Below, in pieces: positions 8,559 through 16,881 of a stretch of 64,000 nt of DNA. The notes beneath the pieces were generated by a model. The model searched no databases, was not told the origin of the DNA, and saw only the letters and a list, made by a program, of their open reading frames with translations. A program made the position numbers and the translations under genes. Within the stretch, counting starts at the first letter, position 1; every line of letters starts with the position of its first letter. The stretch comes from CAVVPY01 sp963750295 (GTDB taxonomy: Bacteria > Actinomycetota > Actinomycetes > Mycobacteriales > Jatrophihabitantaceae): assembly GCA_963750295.1 (NCBI GenBank), contig CAVVPY010000008.1, positions 1-64,000 of the forward strand. The letters run 5' to 3'.

Positions 8559-10228
8559 GACAGCGTGATGGTGACCTGTGCGGCCACCGCGTCGAACGAC
8601 GAACGGGTGAGGACGAGCGCGATGACCCACCTGCCCGCCACCGGCAGGTCTATGCCACCGGCGCTGAACAGGTTCGGGCCGTTGGCGGTCACGTTCAGCG
8701 GCAGCGGGCCGAGTTGGCGATCCGGCTGCGCCGCCGTGGCGGTCAGCGACTTCGGCGGATCGCCCGGGCTCAGCGCGACCTCGACCGAGACCGTGCCGTG
8801 CTGCCCGGGGTCGACGGTGACGGTCGCGGTACGCCCGCCACCGAGCTCGGCGACGGCGGTGACCGGTTGGCGGTCGCGTGCCGCCAGCGCCTCGGCGCCA
8901 CGCGGCTGCCCGACCAGCACCGACGTGGCGGCCAGCACCAGCCCAGCCAGGACGAGTTCGACGAGAACCCCACGCCGCAGCCGCTCGGTCTCCAGTTCGG
9001 CGCTCGGCAGCGCCGGCGCGTCGTCGGTCATCGCGTAGGCCACCAGCGGGCCGGTCGCCCGCCGGTGCACCACCCGCCGCGACACGTTGCCCAGCGCAAC
9101 CAGCCCCGCGAACAGCGCGATTTTCGCCAGCACAAGCAGCCCGTACTCGGTCGTGAGCCCGCGCCACGACCCGACCCCGCGCCAGGCGGCATACGTCCCG
9201 GTGACCGCCAGGACGACGACGGCGGTGAACGCCACCCGCGAGAACATCGGTAGGACGTCGGCCAGCTCAGCCGGCTCGCGCCGCGGCAGCACCGCGCCCA
9301 CCACGAGCACCAGTCCCCCGATCCACGCGGCCATCGCGAGCAGGTGCGAGGTGTCGGCCACCAGCGAGAGCCAGCGCGGCGAGGTGGTCTCGGCGTGACC
9401 GGTCGCCGAGAACGAGAAGGCGACCACGACCGCGAGCGGCCAGCTCAGCTCCTCGTACCGGCTGCGCATCCGCAACGGTTGCAGGGCCAAGCCGAGCAGC
9501 ACGCCCAGCACCCCGAGCGCGATCAGCCGCGCGCAGTGCCACTGGCCGTAGTCGGTGTGCAGCGTGGCGTCGATCAGTGACGGTGACAGCAACCGTCCCA
9601 GCCCGTCCCCGGCCGCGTACGGGCCCTGCAGCAGCAGTTCGAGCACCGCGCCCACGGCGATAGCGGCCCAGCCCGTCCACACGATCCGCCGGGCTCGCCG
9701 GTCGTCGCGACCGGCCGGCCACACCGTCAGCAGCAGCCACGCCCCGCCGAGCAGGGCCAGCCCGGCGTACGACACCCACCGCACCGCGTCGAACGCGACA
9801 CCCACGCCGTGGTTCACCGACCCGGACGCCACCGCCACACCGGCCGTCAGCGGGCCGTTGCCCACCACGAAGCGCAGCGATCCCGCCACCGGGTGCGAGT
9901 CGGCCGAGACGACTCGGTAGCTCTCGGTGTACGTCCCGTCGGCCAGACCGGACGGCAGGTCGACGGCGATCTTCGCCCCGTCCTTGCCCGGGTGGTACGC
10001 CGCCCCGCGCTCGACCCGCTTGCCGGACGAGTCGACCACGTGCAGGTAGCCGAGGCTGCCGAGGGCGACCGGTTCGTCGAAGCTCACCGTCACCGTCGCC
10101 GGCGCGCCCTGCAGCCGCGCGCCGTCCGCGGGATCGCTGCCGACCACCGTGGCGTGCGCGGACGCGGGCGCCGCGGCCAACACGGCCAGAGCGAACAGAC
10201 CCGCCAGGACGAGCAGGAGTCGACGCAC
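8555..10228 (-). CDS. CopC-CopD (YcnJ-like) copper import/resistance fusion
   Basis: A 557-residue protein. GTG 10228 opens a signal peptide ending PASAHATVVGSDPADG; the His and the later HPV (ADSHPVAGSL) are CopC copper ligands. The CopC beta-sandwich ends near residue 125. Eight or nine membrane helices follow as the CopD domain, including the conserved SLVADTSHLLAMAAWIGG with His residues. After the CopD domain a further extracellular region (from about residue 440) carries a beta-sandwich. CopCD proteins move copper across the membrane. The start shares one base with the anti-sigma stop (TAGTG). Confidence 0.92.
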   Translation of the reverse strand: MRRLLLVLAGLFALAVLAAAPASAHATVVGSDPADGARLQGAPATVTVSFDEPVALGSLGYLHVVDSSGKRVERGAAYHPGKDGAKIAVDLPSGLADGTYTESYRVVSADSHPVAGSLRFVVGNGPLTAGVAVASGSVNHGVGVAFDAVRWVSYAGLALLGGAWLLLTVWPAGRDDRRARRIVWTGWAAIAVGAVLELLLQGPYAAGDGLGRLLSPSLIDATLHTDYGQWHCARLIALGVLGVLLGLALQPLRMRSRYEELSWPLAVVVAFSFSATGHAETTSPRWLSLVADTSHLLAMAAWIGGLVLVVGAVLPRREPAELADVLPMFSRVAFTAVVVLAVTGTYAAWRGVGSWRGLTTEYGLLVLAKIALFAGLVALGNVSRRVVHRRATGPLVAYAMTDDAPALPSAELETERLRRGVLVELVLAGLVLAATSVLVGQPRGAEALAARDRQPVTAVAELGGGRTATVTVDPGQHGTVSVEVALSPGDPPKSLTATAAQPDRQLGPLPLNVTANGPNLFSAGGIDLPVAGRWVIALVLTRSSFDAVAAQVTITLS

Positions 10229-10878
10229 TACGCGACCCCGCGCAGCCGCCGCGACGGCGTGCCCTCGGCTTCGGCGGCAGTGAACCGCCCCGGCGGCAGC
10301 GCGCGCTCGGCCCGGTCCAGCACGAGCAGCAGCACGAGCCCGACCACCGCGGCCGAGTGGGTGAGCAGCCGGTCGACCGAGACCGTGCCGGCCGCGAGGT
10401 CGTGCACGCTCAGGGCGGCGAGGACCACGATGAACGTCGCCAGCAGCGGCACCAGCCCCGCCGCCCGGCGCGGCGCGTACGCCGCTGCCAGGAACGCCGC
10501 GGCAATCGCCAGGTTCCACGCGGCCGCCTCGTGCGCGCCGTGCTCGGACATCGCCATGCCGATGCTGTCGCCCGTCAGCGCCGGCAGCGCCAGCACCAGT
10601 TGAGCCAGGCCCACCACGGTCAGCGCCAGCCGCAGGAGCAGCCGTCGGCGCACCACCCGGCGGGTCGGCAGCGCCACGTCCCGGACGATCGCATCGGCCA
10701 GATCAGGGACGTGGGCCACGCCGAGCCGCATCTGCCGGGTCAGCCGGGTGGCGTCTGCCAGCCATCCGGCACAATCGGGGCAGGACGCGAGGTGGCTCTC
10801 GAGCGTCGCGGCGGACACCCCAAGCGGTTCGCCGTCCAGACGCGCGGAGGCCGCCTCACGGAACCGGTCGCAGCGCAC
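10228..10878 (-). CDS. Zinc-finger membrane anti-sigma factor candidate
   Basis: A 216-residue protein. The N-terminal 45 residues form a zf-HC2/ZAS-like module (CDRFREAASARLDGE, then SHLASCPDCAGWL: Cys, His, Cys-x2-Cys). Six membrane helices follow from residue 80. Such proteins sequester an ECF sigma factor at the membrane. GTG 10878 was chosen because the zinc finger begins right after it and the promoter predicted at 10888-10915 would start transcription within a few bases. It heads the copper operon and is divergent from the sigma gene, instead of following it in the usual sigma/anti-sigma order. Confidence 0.75.
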   Translation of the reverse strand: MRCDRFREAASARLDGEPLGVSAATLESHLASCPDCAGWLADATRLTRQMRLGVAHVPDLADAIVRDVALPTRRVVRRRLLLRLALTVVGLAQLVLALPALTGDSIGMAMSEHGAHEAAAWNLAIAAAFLAAAYAPRRAAGLVPLLATFIVVLAALSVHDLAAGTVSVDRLLTHSAAVVGLVLLLVLDRAERALPPGRFTAAEAEGTPSRRLRGVA

Positions 10879-10887
10879 GTGAGTATT

Positions 10888-10915
10888 GGTCGTGCCAGGG
10901 GGCGCTCGAGTTCCC
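10888..10915 (-). promoter_or_regulatory. Predicted ECF-type promoter of the copper operon
   Basis: On the minus strand GGGAAC (10910-10915) and CGACC (10888-10892) are separated by 17 bases, the spacing and -35 core of many ECF promoters. Transcription would start near 10880, two or three bases before GTG 10878, giving a nearly leaderless message; no Shine-Dalgarno is visible there, which agrees. Assigning it to the adjacent sigma factor is inference. Confidence 0.5.
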
Positions 10916-10954
10916 GGCAAGATGCGAGTCACAGGTTCGACCCGAGAGGATGCC

Positions 10955-11473
10955 GTGGACGAGGTCACCGAGTTCGCGCTGCACGCGCGGCGCGGCGACC
11001 CTGCCGCGGCCACCGCGTTCGTGCGGGCCACCCAGGCCGACGTCTGGCGGCTGTGCGCCCATCTCGGCTCGGCCGCGAGCGCCGACGACCTGACCCAAGA
11101 GACCTACGCGCGCGCCTTCGCATCCCTGCACCGCTTCGCCGGTCGCTCGGCTGTGCGGACGTGGCTGCTCGGCATCGCCCGGCGGGTCTGCGCTGACGCG
11201 GTGCGCGCGGCTGTCCGCGAGCGCTCCACCCGCGCCGACGACCCGCACCCGGGCAGCGACCCGGCCGAATCGGTCGCCTTGCACGCCCTGCTCGACGGCC
11301 TGGACAGCGAACGGCGCGAGGCGTTCGTGCTGACCCAGCTCGTCGGGCTGTCGTACGCAGAAGCAGCGGACGTCTGCGCGTGCCCGGTCGGCACGATCCG
11401 GTCGCGGGTGGCTCGCGCGCGAGCCGACCTGGTCAGCGGCATCGGCGGCGCCCGCAGCGCCGGCACCGGCTGA
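10955..11473 (+). CDS. ECF RNA polymerase sigma factor (SigC-like)
   Basis: A 172-residue sigma factor with region 2 (VWRLCAHLGSAASADDLTQETYARAFASLHRF) and region 4 (LDSERREAFVLTQLVGLSYAEAADVCACPVGTIRSRVARARADL). No extra C-terminal domain is present. GTG 10955 was chosen because GAGAGGA lies at 10944-10950 and the residues before it are not sigma-like. It is divergent from a zinc-finger membrane protein and the copper operon, so control of copper handling is the natural hypothesis; mycobacterial SigC has also been linked to copper genes. Confidence 0.85.
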   Translation: MDEVTEFALHARRGDPAAATAFVRATQADVWRLCAHLGSAASADDLTQETYARAFASLHRFAGRSAVRTWLLGIARRVCADAVRAAVRERSTRADDPHPGSDPAESVALHALLDGLDSERREAFVLTQLVGLSYAEAADVCACPVGTIRSRVARARADLVSGIGGARSAGTG

Positions 11474-11500
11474 CGCCACGGCCGGCCTGTCGAGGTAGCG

Positions 11501-11872
11501 CTACGGCGCGACGACCGGCTGCTCGGCGGCGGTGCGCGCCGCGCGCGTCACGTAGTGCTCGGCCACGAACGACATCGTCGGCACCGTCCCGGCCAGCATC
11601 ACCAGGGCGTAGCGCGGCAGCGGCCAGCGCAACCGCACGCCCAGCAGGAACACCGAGATCACATAGAGCAGGTACAGGTAGCCGTGCGCGAGCCACAGGT
11701 AGCCGGTCCCGGGCTCCATGTGCGGGACGCCCGACACCCGCAGGATCAGCGCGATCGTCCCGGCCAGCAGCACGAAGCCGGTCACGAAGGCCATGATGCG
11801 AAACCGCAGCAGGTGCCCGGACGCGGCGGCCAGCCGGTCGGCGGGCACCGCGGGCTGGGTGAGAGCGATCAC
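11501..11872 (-). CDS. DUF3817 membrane protein
   Basis: A 123-residue membrane protein with three or four helices and the family signature around EPGTGYLWLAHGYLYLLYVI. DUF3817 proteins are widespread in Actinomycetota and of unknown role. The ATG overlaps the stop of the upstream membrane protein by four bases, so the two are made together. It ends with a short polar tail. Confidence 0.85.
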   Translation of the reverse strand: MIALTQPAVPADRLAAASGHLLRFRIMAFVTGFVLLAGTIALILRVSGVPHMEPGTGYLWLAHGYLYLLYVISVFLLGVRLRWPLPRYALVMLAGTVPTMSFVAEHYVTRAARTAAEQPVVAP

Positions 11873-12264
11873 GGCTGCTGCCGCTCGTCCAGCGCCGCGA
11901 GGTATGCGTTGTACGCGGCCAGTTCGGTGTCGACGCCGTGCGGCGCACCGTCCGTGCTCTGAGGCATCACGTACCGACGGTAGGTGACCGGCTCGGCGGC
12001 GGCCGGGGGTGGGGCGGGCGCGGGTGAGCTACCTCGCGCGCGGTCGCGCAGGATCTTGGCCCAGAACACGATCGCGAACAGGCTGAACGCCCACCACTGC
12101 AGCGCGTAGCCGAAGTTCTGCAGCGAGAACCCCTTGCGCTCGGACACGTCAAGCTGCCAGTGCCCGAGCAGCCCCATCCCAACGACCCCCGCGAACACCA
12201 GTAGGTGCGCACCCAGCCAGCGCGGCGTGCCGGCGAACCGGTAACCGCGCTGCGGGTCAGTCAT
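11869..12264 (-). CDS. Two-helix membrane protein of unknown function
   Basis: A 131-residue protein. Two hydrophobic helices (LGAHLLVFAGVVGMGLLG and WWAFSLFAIVFWAKIL) flank a conserved-looking segment LDVSERKGFSLQNFGYALQ. A Pro/Ala linker leads to a soluble tail with YRRYVMPQ and AAYNAYLAALDERQ. It resembles a small actinobacterial membrane family commonly found next to DUF3817; I cannot assign a function. It overlaps the DUF3817 gene and lies 9 bases after the CopA gene on the same strand. Confidence 0.75.
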   Translation of the reverse strand: MTDPQRGYRFAGTPRWLGAHLLVFAGVVGMGLLGHWQLDVSERKGFSLQNFGYALQWWAFSLFAIVFWAKILRDRARGSSPAPAPPPAAAEPVTYRRYVMPQSTDGAPHGVDTELAAYNAYLAALDERQQP

Positions 12265-12273
12265 CCGACGAGC

Positions 12274-14370
12274 CTAATGCCGCAGGCGAAGACTGTTCCC
12301 GACCACGAGCACCGAGCTGGCGGCCATCGCCCCGCCGGCGATCATCGGGTTCAGCAGGCCGAGCGCGGCGATCGGGATCCCGGCCGCGTTGTAGGCAAAG
12401 GCCCAGAACAGGTTCGCCTTGATCACGCCGAGCGTGCGCCGCGAGAGCCGGATCGCGTCGGCCGTCCCGGTGAGGTCACCGCGGACGAGGGTCAGATCAC
12501 TCGCGCGGATCGCGACGTCGGTGCCCGTCCCCATGGCAATGCCCAGATCGGCCTGGACGAGCGCGGCGGCGTCGTTGATGCCGTCGCCGACCATCGCGAC
12601 GACCCGGCCCTCGTCCTGCAGCCGCCGGATCGCGTCGACCTTCCCTTCGGGCAGGACGTCGGCGATGACGTCGTCGATGCCCACCCCGCCGGCGACCGTC
12701 GCCGCCGCCGCAGCGGTGTCACCGGTCAGCAGCACCGGGTGCAGCCCGAGTTGCTTCAGCTGCAGCACCGCGTCGGCGCTGCTCGCCTTCACGGTGTCGC
12801 CGACCTCGATGACCGCGTGCGCCACGCCGTCCCAGCCGGCGAGGACGGTCGTGCGGGTCGTCTCGACCTCGAGTGCCGGCGGCACCGTCAGCCGCTCCCG
12901 CACCCACGCGGGACGGCCGGCCACGACCAGGTGCCCGTCGACCTTGCCGGTGACACCGAAGCCGCCGAACGCCTCGAAACCCTCGACGCCGGGCACGCGC
13001 CCCGCCCGTGCGGCGATCGCCACGCCGATCGGGTGCTCGGACGCCGCCTCGACCGCGCCGACGAGGCGCAGCACCTCGGCCTCGGATGCCCCGTCGGTGG
13101 TGATGGCATGCACGGTCATCTCACCGGTGGTCACCGTCCCGGTCTTGTCGAGCACGATCGTGTCGACCCGGCGGGTGGATTCGAGCACCTCGGGTCCGGT
13201 GATCACGATGCCCAGTTGTGCCGCCCGTCCGGTCCCGGCGAGCAGCGCCGTCGGCGTGGCCAGCCCGAGCGCGCACGGGCAGGCGACGACCAGGACGGCG
13301 ACGGCCGCGGTGAACGCGTCCGCCGTCGGGTACCCGAGCAGCAGCCACCCACCGAGCGTCAGGAGCGTGATCGCGAGCACGGCCGGCACGAACACCGACG
13401 ACACGCGGTCGGCCAGTCGCTGCACCGGCGCCTTGCCGCTCTGCGCCCGCTCGACCAGCGCGGCGATCTGCGCGAGTGCGGTGTCCTTGCCCACGCGCGT
13501 CGCGCGCACGACCAGCCGGCCGCCGACGTTCATGGTCGCCCCGGCCACCGAGTCGCCGACGGCGACGTCGACCGGGACGGACTCGCCGGTGAGCATCGAC
13601 CGGTCGACGCTCGAACTTCCCTCGATCACATCGCCGTCGGTGGCGATCTTCTCGCCCGGGCGGACGGCGAACTCGTCGCCGACGACCAGGTCGGTGATCG
13701 CGAGGTCGACGAAACCGTCACCGCGGCGCACCGAGGCCGACTTCGCGCCGAGATCGAGCAGGGCGCGCACCGCGGCGCCGGACGAGCGCCGGGCCCGCGC
13801 CTCGAGGGTGCGGCCGAGCAGCAGGAACACGGTGACCGTCGCGGCCACCTCGAAGTAGCGGTGCGCGCCGGTGTCGGCGAGCACGGCCACGGCCGACCAT
13901 GTCCAGGCCGCCGCCACGCCGAGGCTGACCAAGGTGTCCATCGTGGACGCGAGGTGGCGGGCGTTGATCGCGGCAGCACGGTGGAACGGCCACGCCCCCC
14001 AGAGTGCGACGGGGGTGGCGAGGACGAGTTCGGTCCAGGGCGCCCAGCCGCGGTCGGCCAGCGGGGACATCGCGATCACCAGCACGGCCACTGCGAGCGG
14101 GGCCGACCCGATCAGGCGGGCCACCAGACCCCGCGGGTCGTAGTCCTCGTGGCCGTCCCCGCCGCCGCCCTCGTCGCGCACGGACGCGTGGTAGCCGGCC
14201 GCCTCGACCGCGGCGATCAGTTCCTCGACCGAGGCGTCGCCCTCGATGCTCGCCGTCTCGGTGGCGAGGTTGACGCTCGCCTGTACGCCGTCGATCGCGT
14301 TCAGCCGCTTCTCGACGTGGCCGACGCACGATGCGCAGGTCATGCCCTTGACGTCCAGTTGCACCGTCAT
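12274..14370 (-). CDS. copA: Copper-translocating P1B-type ATPase
   Basis: A 698-residue P-type ATPase. An N-terminal heavy-metal domain carries GMTCASC (residues 9-15). The membrane CPC motif is in VACPCALGLATP, phosphorylation occurs at Asp in DKTGTVTTGE, TGES is in the actuator domain, the HP motif is in SEHPIGVA, and the hinge is MVGDGINDAAAL. This is the CopA/CtpA-type Cu(I) exporter layout. It is preceded by GGAGGT and lies downstream of csoR on the same strand, the usual copper-efflux pairing. An 18-bp tandem repeat sits in its leader. Confidence 0.95.
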   Translation of the reverse strand: MTVQLDVKGMTCASCVGHVEKRLNAIDGVQASVNLATETASIEGDASVEELIAAVEAAGYHASVRDEGGGGDGHEDYDPRGLVARLIGSAPLAVAVLVIAMSPLADRGWAPWTELVLATPVALWGAWPFHRAAAINARHLASTMDTLVSLGVAAAWTWSAVAVLADTGAHRYFEVAATVTVFLLLGRTLEARARRSSGAAVRALLDLGAKSASVRRGDGFVDLAITDLVVGDEFAVRPGEKIATDGDVIEGSSSVDRSMLTGESVPVDVAVGDSVAGATMNVGGRLVVRATRVGKDTALAQIAALVERAQSGKAPVQRLADRVSSVFVPAVLAITLLTLGGWLLLGYPTADAFTAAVAVLVVACPCALGLATPTALLAGTGRAAQLGIVITGPEVLESTRRVDTIVLDKTGTVTTGEMTVHAITTDGASEAEVLRLVGAVEAASEHPIGVAIAARAGRVPGVEGFEAFGGFGVTGKVDGHLVVAGRPAWVRERLTVPPALEVETTRTTVLAGWDGVAHAVIEVGDTVKASSADAVLQLKQLGLHPVLLTGDTAAAAATVAGGVGIDDVIADVLPEGKVDAIRRLQDEGRVVAMVGDGINDAAALVQADLGIAMGTGTDVAIRASDLTLVRGDLTGTADAIRLSRRTLGVIKANLFWAFAYNAAGIPIAALGLLNPMIAGGAMAASSVLVVGNSLRLRH

Positions 14371-14390
14371 CCGGCACCTCCAATGGTTGC

Positions 14391-14426
14391 GTGTTGCCCA
14401 GCTCCAACGTGTTGCCTAGCTCCAAC
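14391..14426. repeat. 18-bp tandem duplication upstream of copA
   Basis: Two copies of GTGTTGCCCAGCTCCAAC differing at one base (C or T at position 9) lie head to tail between csoR and copA. They fall within a possible leader of copA. It could be a recent slippage duplication or a paired binding site; nothing else in the sequence decides this. Confidence 0.8.
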
Positions 14427-14443
14427 GTGCAGCCGCGGTCGGG

Positions 14444-14731
14444 TCAAGACCGCACCAGCCGGGCGATCGCGGCCGAGGCCTCGGCCACCTTCGCGTCCGC
14501 CTCGGCGCCGCCCTGGACGACCGCGTCGGCCACGCAGTGCGACAGATGCTCATCGAGTAGCCCGAGCGCGAAGGACTGCAGCGCCCGCGTCGCCGCCGAC
14601 ACCTGGGTCAGGACGTCGATGCAGTACGTCTCGGACTCGACCTGCCGGTGCAGGCCGCGAATCTGGCCTTCGATGCGGCGCAGCCGCCGCAGATGGGCTT
14701 CCTTGGTGTCGTGATACCCGGGCTGGCTCAT
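14444..14731 (-). CDS. csoR: CsoR-family copper-sensing repressor
   Basis: A 95-residue all-helical repressor. The Cu(I) ligands of CsoR are present: Cys in TYCIDVLTQ, then His and Cys in DEHLSHCV (Cys-His-Cys). The start LRRLRRIEGQIRGLHRQVE is the family DNA-binding signature. Apo-CsoR represses copper export genes and releases DNA on binding Cu(I). A palindrome lies 17 bases upstream of its ATG, and copA follows it on the same strand. Confidence 0.95.
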   Translation of the reverse strand: MSQPGYHDTKEAHLRRLRRIEGQIRGLHRQVESETYCIDVLTQVSAATRALQSFALGLLDEHLSHCVADAVVQGGAEADAKVAEASAAIARLVRS

Positions 14732-14748
14732 GCCTCACACTCTACTCC

Positions 14749-14765
14749 ATACCCCCTAGGGGTAT
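14749..14765. promoter_or_regulatory. CsoR operator candidate
   Basis: ATACCCC and GGGGTAT flank a CTA centre. The G/C-tract palindrome with TA-rich ends is the known style of CsoR operators. It lies between csoR and the divergent xth gene, 18-34 bases before the csoR ATG, where binding would block the csoR-copA promoter. Confidence 0.75.
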
Positions 14766-14810
14766 CAGGGGGCGGTTACCGTCCCTCGTCGATGTGCCAG
14801 GCTCGCAGGC

Positions 14811-15599
14811 GTGCGCCTCGCCACCTGGAACGTCAATTCGGTCATCGCCCGGCTGCCCCGCCTGCTCGACTGGTTGGGCCGCGCCGAGCCGGACGTGCTG
14901 TGCCTGCAAGAGATCAAGACGTCCGACGAAGCTTTCCCCCATGCCGAGGTCGCCGCCCTCGGCTACGAGACGGTGACCCACGGGACCGGCCGGTGGAACG
15001 GGGTAGCGATCCTGTCCCGCGTCGGTGTAAGCGACGTGCGGCGCGGCCTGGTCGACGAGCCCGGCTACCGTCCCGACGACGCGATGTTCGAGGCGACCGA
15101 GCCGCGCGCGATCGGTGCGAGCTGCGACGGCCTGCGGGTGTGGTCGGTCTACGTGCCGAACGGGCGCGAGCTCGGCCACCCGCACTACGACTTCAAGCTG
15201 GCCTGGCTCGATGCGCTGCGCGCGACCGTCGAACCCGACGCGGGCGAGCGGCTCGTTGTGATGGGTGACTTCAACATCGCCCCCACCGACGACGACGTGT
15301 GGGACGCGAGCGCGGTGCACGGGGCGACCCACGTCAGCGCGCCCGAGCGGGCGAAGCTGGCCGCGCTGCGCGAGCTCGGTCTGACCGATGTGCTGCCGCG
15401 CGCGCTGAAGTACGACACGCCCTACACCTACTGGGATTACCGCGCCGGGATGTTCCACAAGAACATGGGCATGCGCATCGACTTGGTCTACGCGAGCGCG
15501 TCCGTGGCCGGGTCGGTGGCCGACGCCTACGTCGACCGGGACGCCCGGAAGGGGACGCTGCCGTCCGATCACGCGCCGGTCGTCGTCGACCTCTCGTAG
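14811..15599 (+). CDS. xth: Exodeoxyribonuclease III (AP endonuclease)
   Basis: A 262-residue enzyme of the ExoIII/EEP family. Motifs visible: LATWNVNS, LCLQEIKT (metal-binding Glu), VYVPNGRE, GDFNIAP (catalytic Asp/Asn), WDYRAG and SDHAPVV (catalytic Asp-His). It cleaves DNA at abasic sites and degrades 3' ends in base-excision repair. GTG 14811 gives the standard N-terminus MRLATWNVNS. Its last 31 bases overlap the convergent folA gene. Confidence 0.95.
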   Translation: MRLATWNVNSVIARLPRLLDWLGRAEPDVLCLQEIKTSDEAFPHAEVAALGYETVTHGTGRWNGVAILSRVGVSDVRRGLVDEPGYRPDDAMFEATEPRAIGASCDGLRVWSVYVPNGRELGHPHYDFKLAWLDALRATVEPDAGERLVVMGDFNIAPTDDDVWDASAVHGATHVSAPERAKLAALRELGLTDVLPRALKYDTPYTYWDYRAGMFHKNMGMRIDLVYASASVAGSVADAYVDRDARKGTLPSDHAPVVVDLS

Positions 15600-16057
15600 C
15601 GCAGCCAGCGAAACCGCAGCCCGGACGTCGACTCGCGCCACTCGTGCGCACCGGCGACCAGCGCCCACGAGTCGTCGAGTTCCGGTGCGTGCACGTCGCC
15701 GGCGAAGGCGGCGTCGAGCTCGGTCACCTCGAGCACGTCGGCGCGCGGCAGGGCGGCCGCGTAGACGTCCGCGCCCCCGATCACCCACACGTCGCCGGTG
15801 AGCGCCTCGTCCAGCGAGTGCACCACCGTCGCGCCGTCAACCGCCCAGGTGATGGACCGGGTGAGCACGACGTTGCGCCGACCGGGCAGCGGGCGGAACC
15901 GCGCCGGTAGCGAGTCCCAGGTCCGCCGGCCCATGACGACCGTCGCGCCGGCCGTGACGGCGCGGAAATGCGCCATGTCCTCGGGGATGTGCCACGGGAT
16001 GGCGTTGGCCGCGCCGATGACGCCATTGGCTGCCTGTGCCCAGATCAGCCCGATCAT
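15569..16057 (-). CDS. folA: Dihydrofolate reductase
   Basis: A 162-residue DHFR. Landmarks: IWAQAANGVIGAANAIPWHIPEDMAHF (substrate loop with the catalytic acid Glu-Asp and Trp), VVMGRRTWDSLP, the NADPH motif GRRNVVLTR and VIGGADVY. It regenerates tetrahydrofolate for the neighbouring ThyA. The ATG directly follows the thyA stop (TAGATG), so thyA-folA are one operon, and its 3' end overlaps xth. Confidence 0.95.
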   Translation of the reverse strand: MIGLIWAQAANGVIGAANAIPWHIPEDMAHFRAVTAGATVVMGRRTWDSLPARFRPLPGRRNVVLTRSITWAVDGATVVHSLDEALTGDVWVIGGADVYAAALPRADVLEVTELDAAFAGDVHAPELDDSWALVAGAHEWRESTSGLRFRWLRYERSTTTGA

Positions 16058-16858
16058 CTAGACGGCGACGGGCGCTTTGATACCGGGGTGGTGCTGGTAG
16101 TCGACGACCTCGAAGTCCTCGTAGTCGTAGTCGAACAGTGACGGCGCGGGACGCAGCACCAGCCGCGGGAACGGGTGCGGGTCGCGGGACAGCTGGGTCT
16201 CGACCTGGGCGACGTGGTTGTCGTAGATGTGGCAGTCCCCGCCCGTCCACACGAACTCGCCGACGTCCAGCCCCACCTGCGCCGCGATCATGTGCGTGAG
16301 CAGGGCGTAGCTGGCGATGTTGAACGGCACACCGAGGAACAGGTCGGCGCTGCGCTGGTAGAGCTGGCACGAGAGCCGGCCGGCCGCGACGTAGAACTGG
16401 AAGAACGCGTGGCACGGCGGCAGGGCCATGTTGTCGATCTCGGCGACGTTCCAGGCGCTGACGATCAGCCGGCGTGAGTCCGGGTTGGCGCGCAACTGGT
16501 CGAGCAGGGTGCTGATCTGGTCGATGTGCCGGCCGTCCGGTGTGGGCCACGAGCGCCACTGCACCCCGTACACGGGGCCGAGTTCGCCGTCCGGGCCGGC
16601 CCACTCGTCCCAGATCGTGACGCCGTGGTCCTGCAACCAGCCCACGTTCGACTCGCCGCGCAGGAACCAGAGCAGCTCGTAGGCGACCGAGCGAAAGTGC
16701 ACTCGTTTTGTGGTGATCAGCGGGAAACCCTGCGCCAGGTCGTAGCGCAACTGGTGCCCGAACAGGCTGCGGGTGCCCGTGCCGGTGCGGTCGTCCTTGT
16801 GCGTCCCGGTGGCCAGGACGAGACGGAGCAGGTCCTCGTACTGGGTGTGCACCGCCAT
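16058..16858 (-). CDS. thyA: Thymidylate synthase (folate-dependent)
   Basis: A 266-residue ThyA. Landmarks: DRTGTGTRSLFGHQLR (phosphate binding), the folate/substrate segment WDEWAGPDGELGPVYG, the nucleophile in LPPCHAFFQF, and QRSADLFLGVPFNIASYALL. It makes dTMP from dUMP using methylene-tetrahydrofolate, with FolA recycling the product. ATG 16858 (MAVHTQYEDLL) is preferred over GTG 16867 because AAGG lies about eight bases before it. Confidence 0.95.
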   Translation of the reverse strand: MAVHTQYEDLLRLVLATGTHKDDRTGTGTRSLFGHQLRYDLAQGFPLITTKRVHFRSVAYELLWFLRGESNVGWLQDHGVTIWDEWAGPDGELGPVYGVQWRSWPTPDGRHIDQISTLLDQLRANPDSRRLIVSAWNVAEIDNMALPPCHAFFQFYVAAGRLSCQLYQRSADLFLGVPFNIASYALLTHMIAAQVGLDVGEFVWTGGDCHIYDNHVAQVETQLSRDPHPFPRLVLRPAPSLFDYDYEDFEVVDYQHHPGIKAPVAV

Positions 16859-16881
16859 GCGCTGCACCTTACGACCAGACT

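Noticed and set aside
12205..14976. 923-codon plus-strand frame opposite copA and csoR
   Set aside because: It is the antisense shadow of a fully conserved P-type ATPase and contains only His/Arg/Asp-rich low-complexity sequence.
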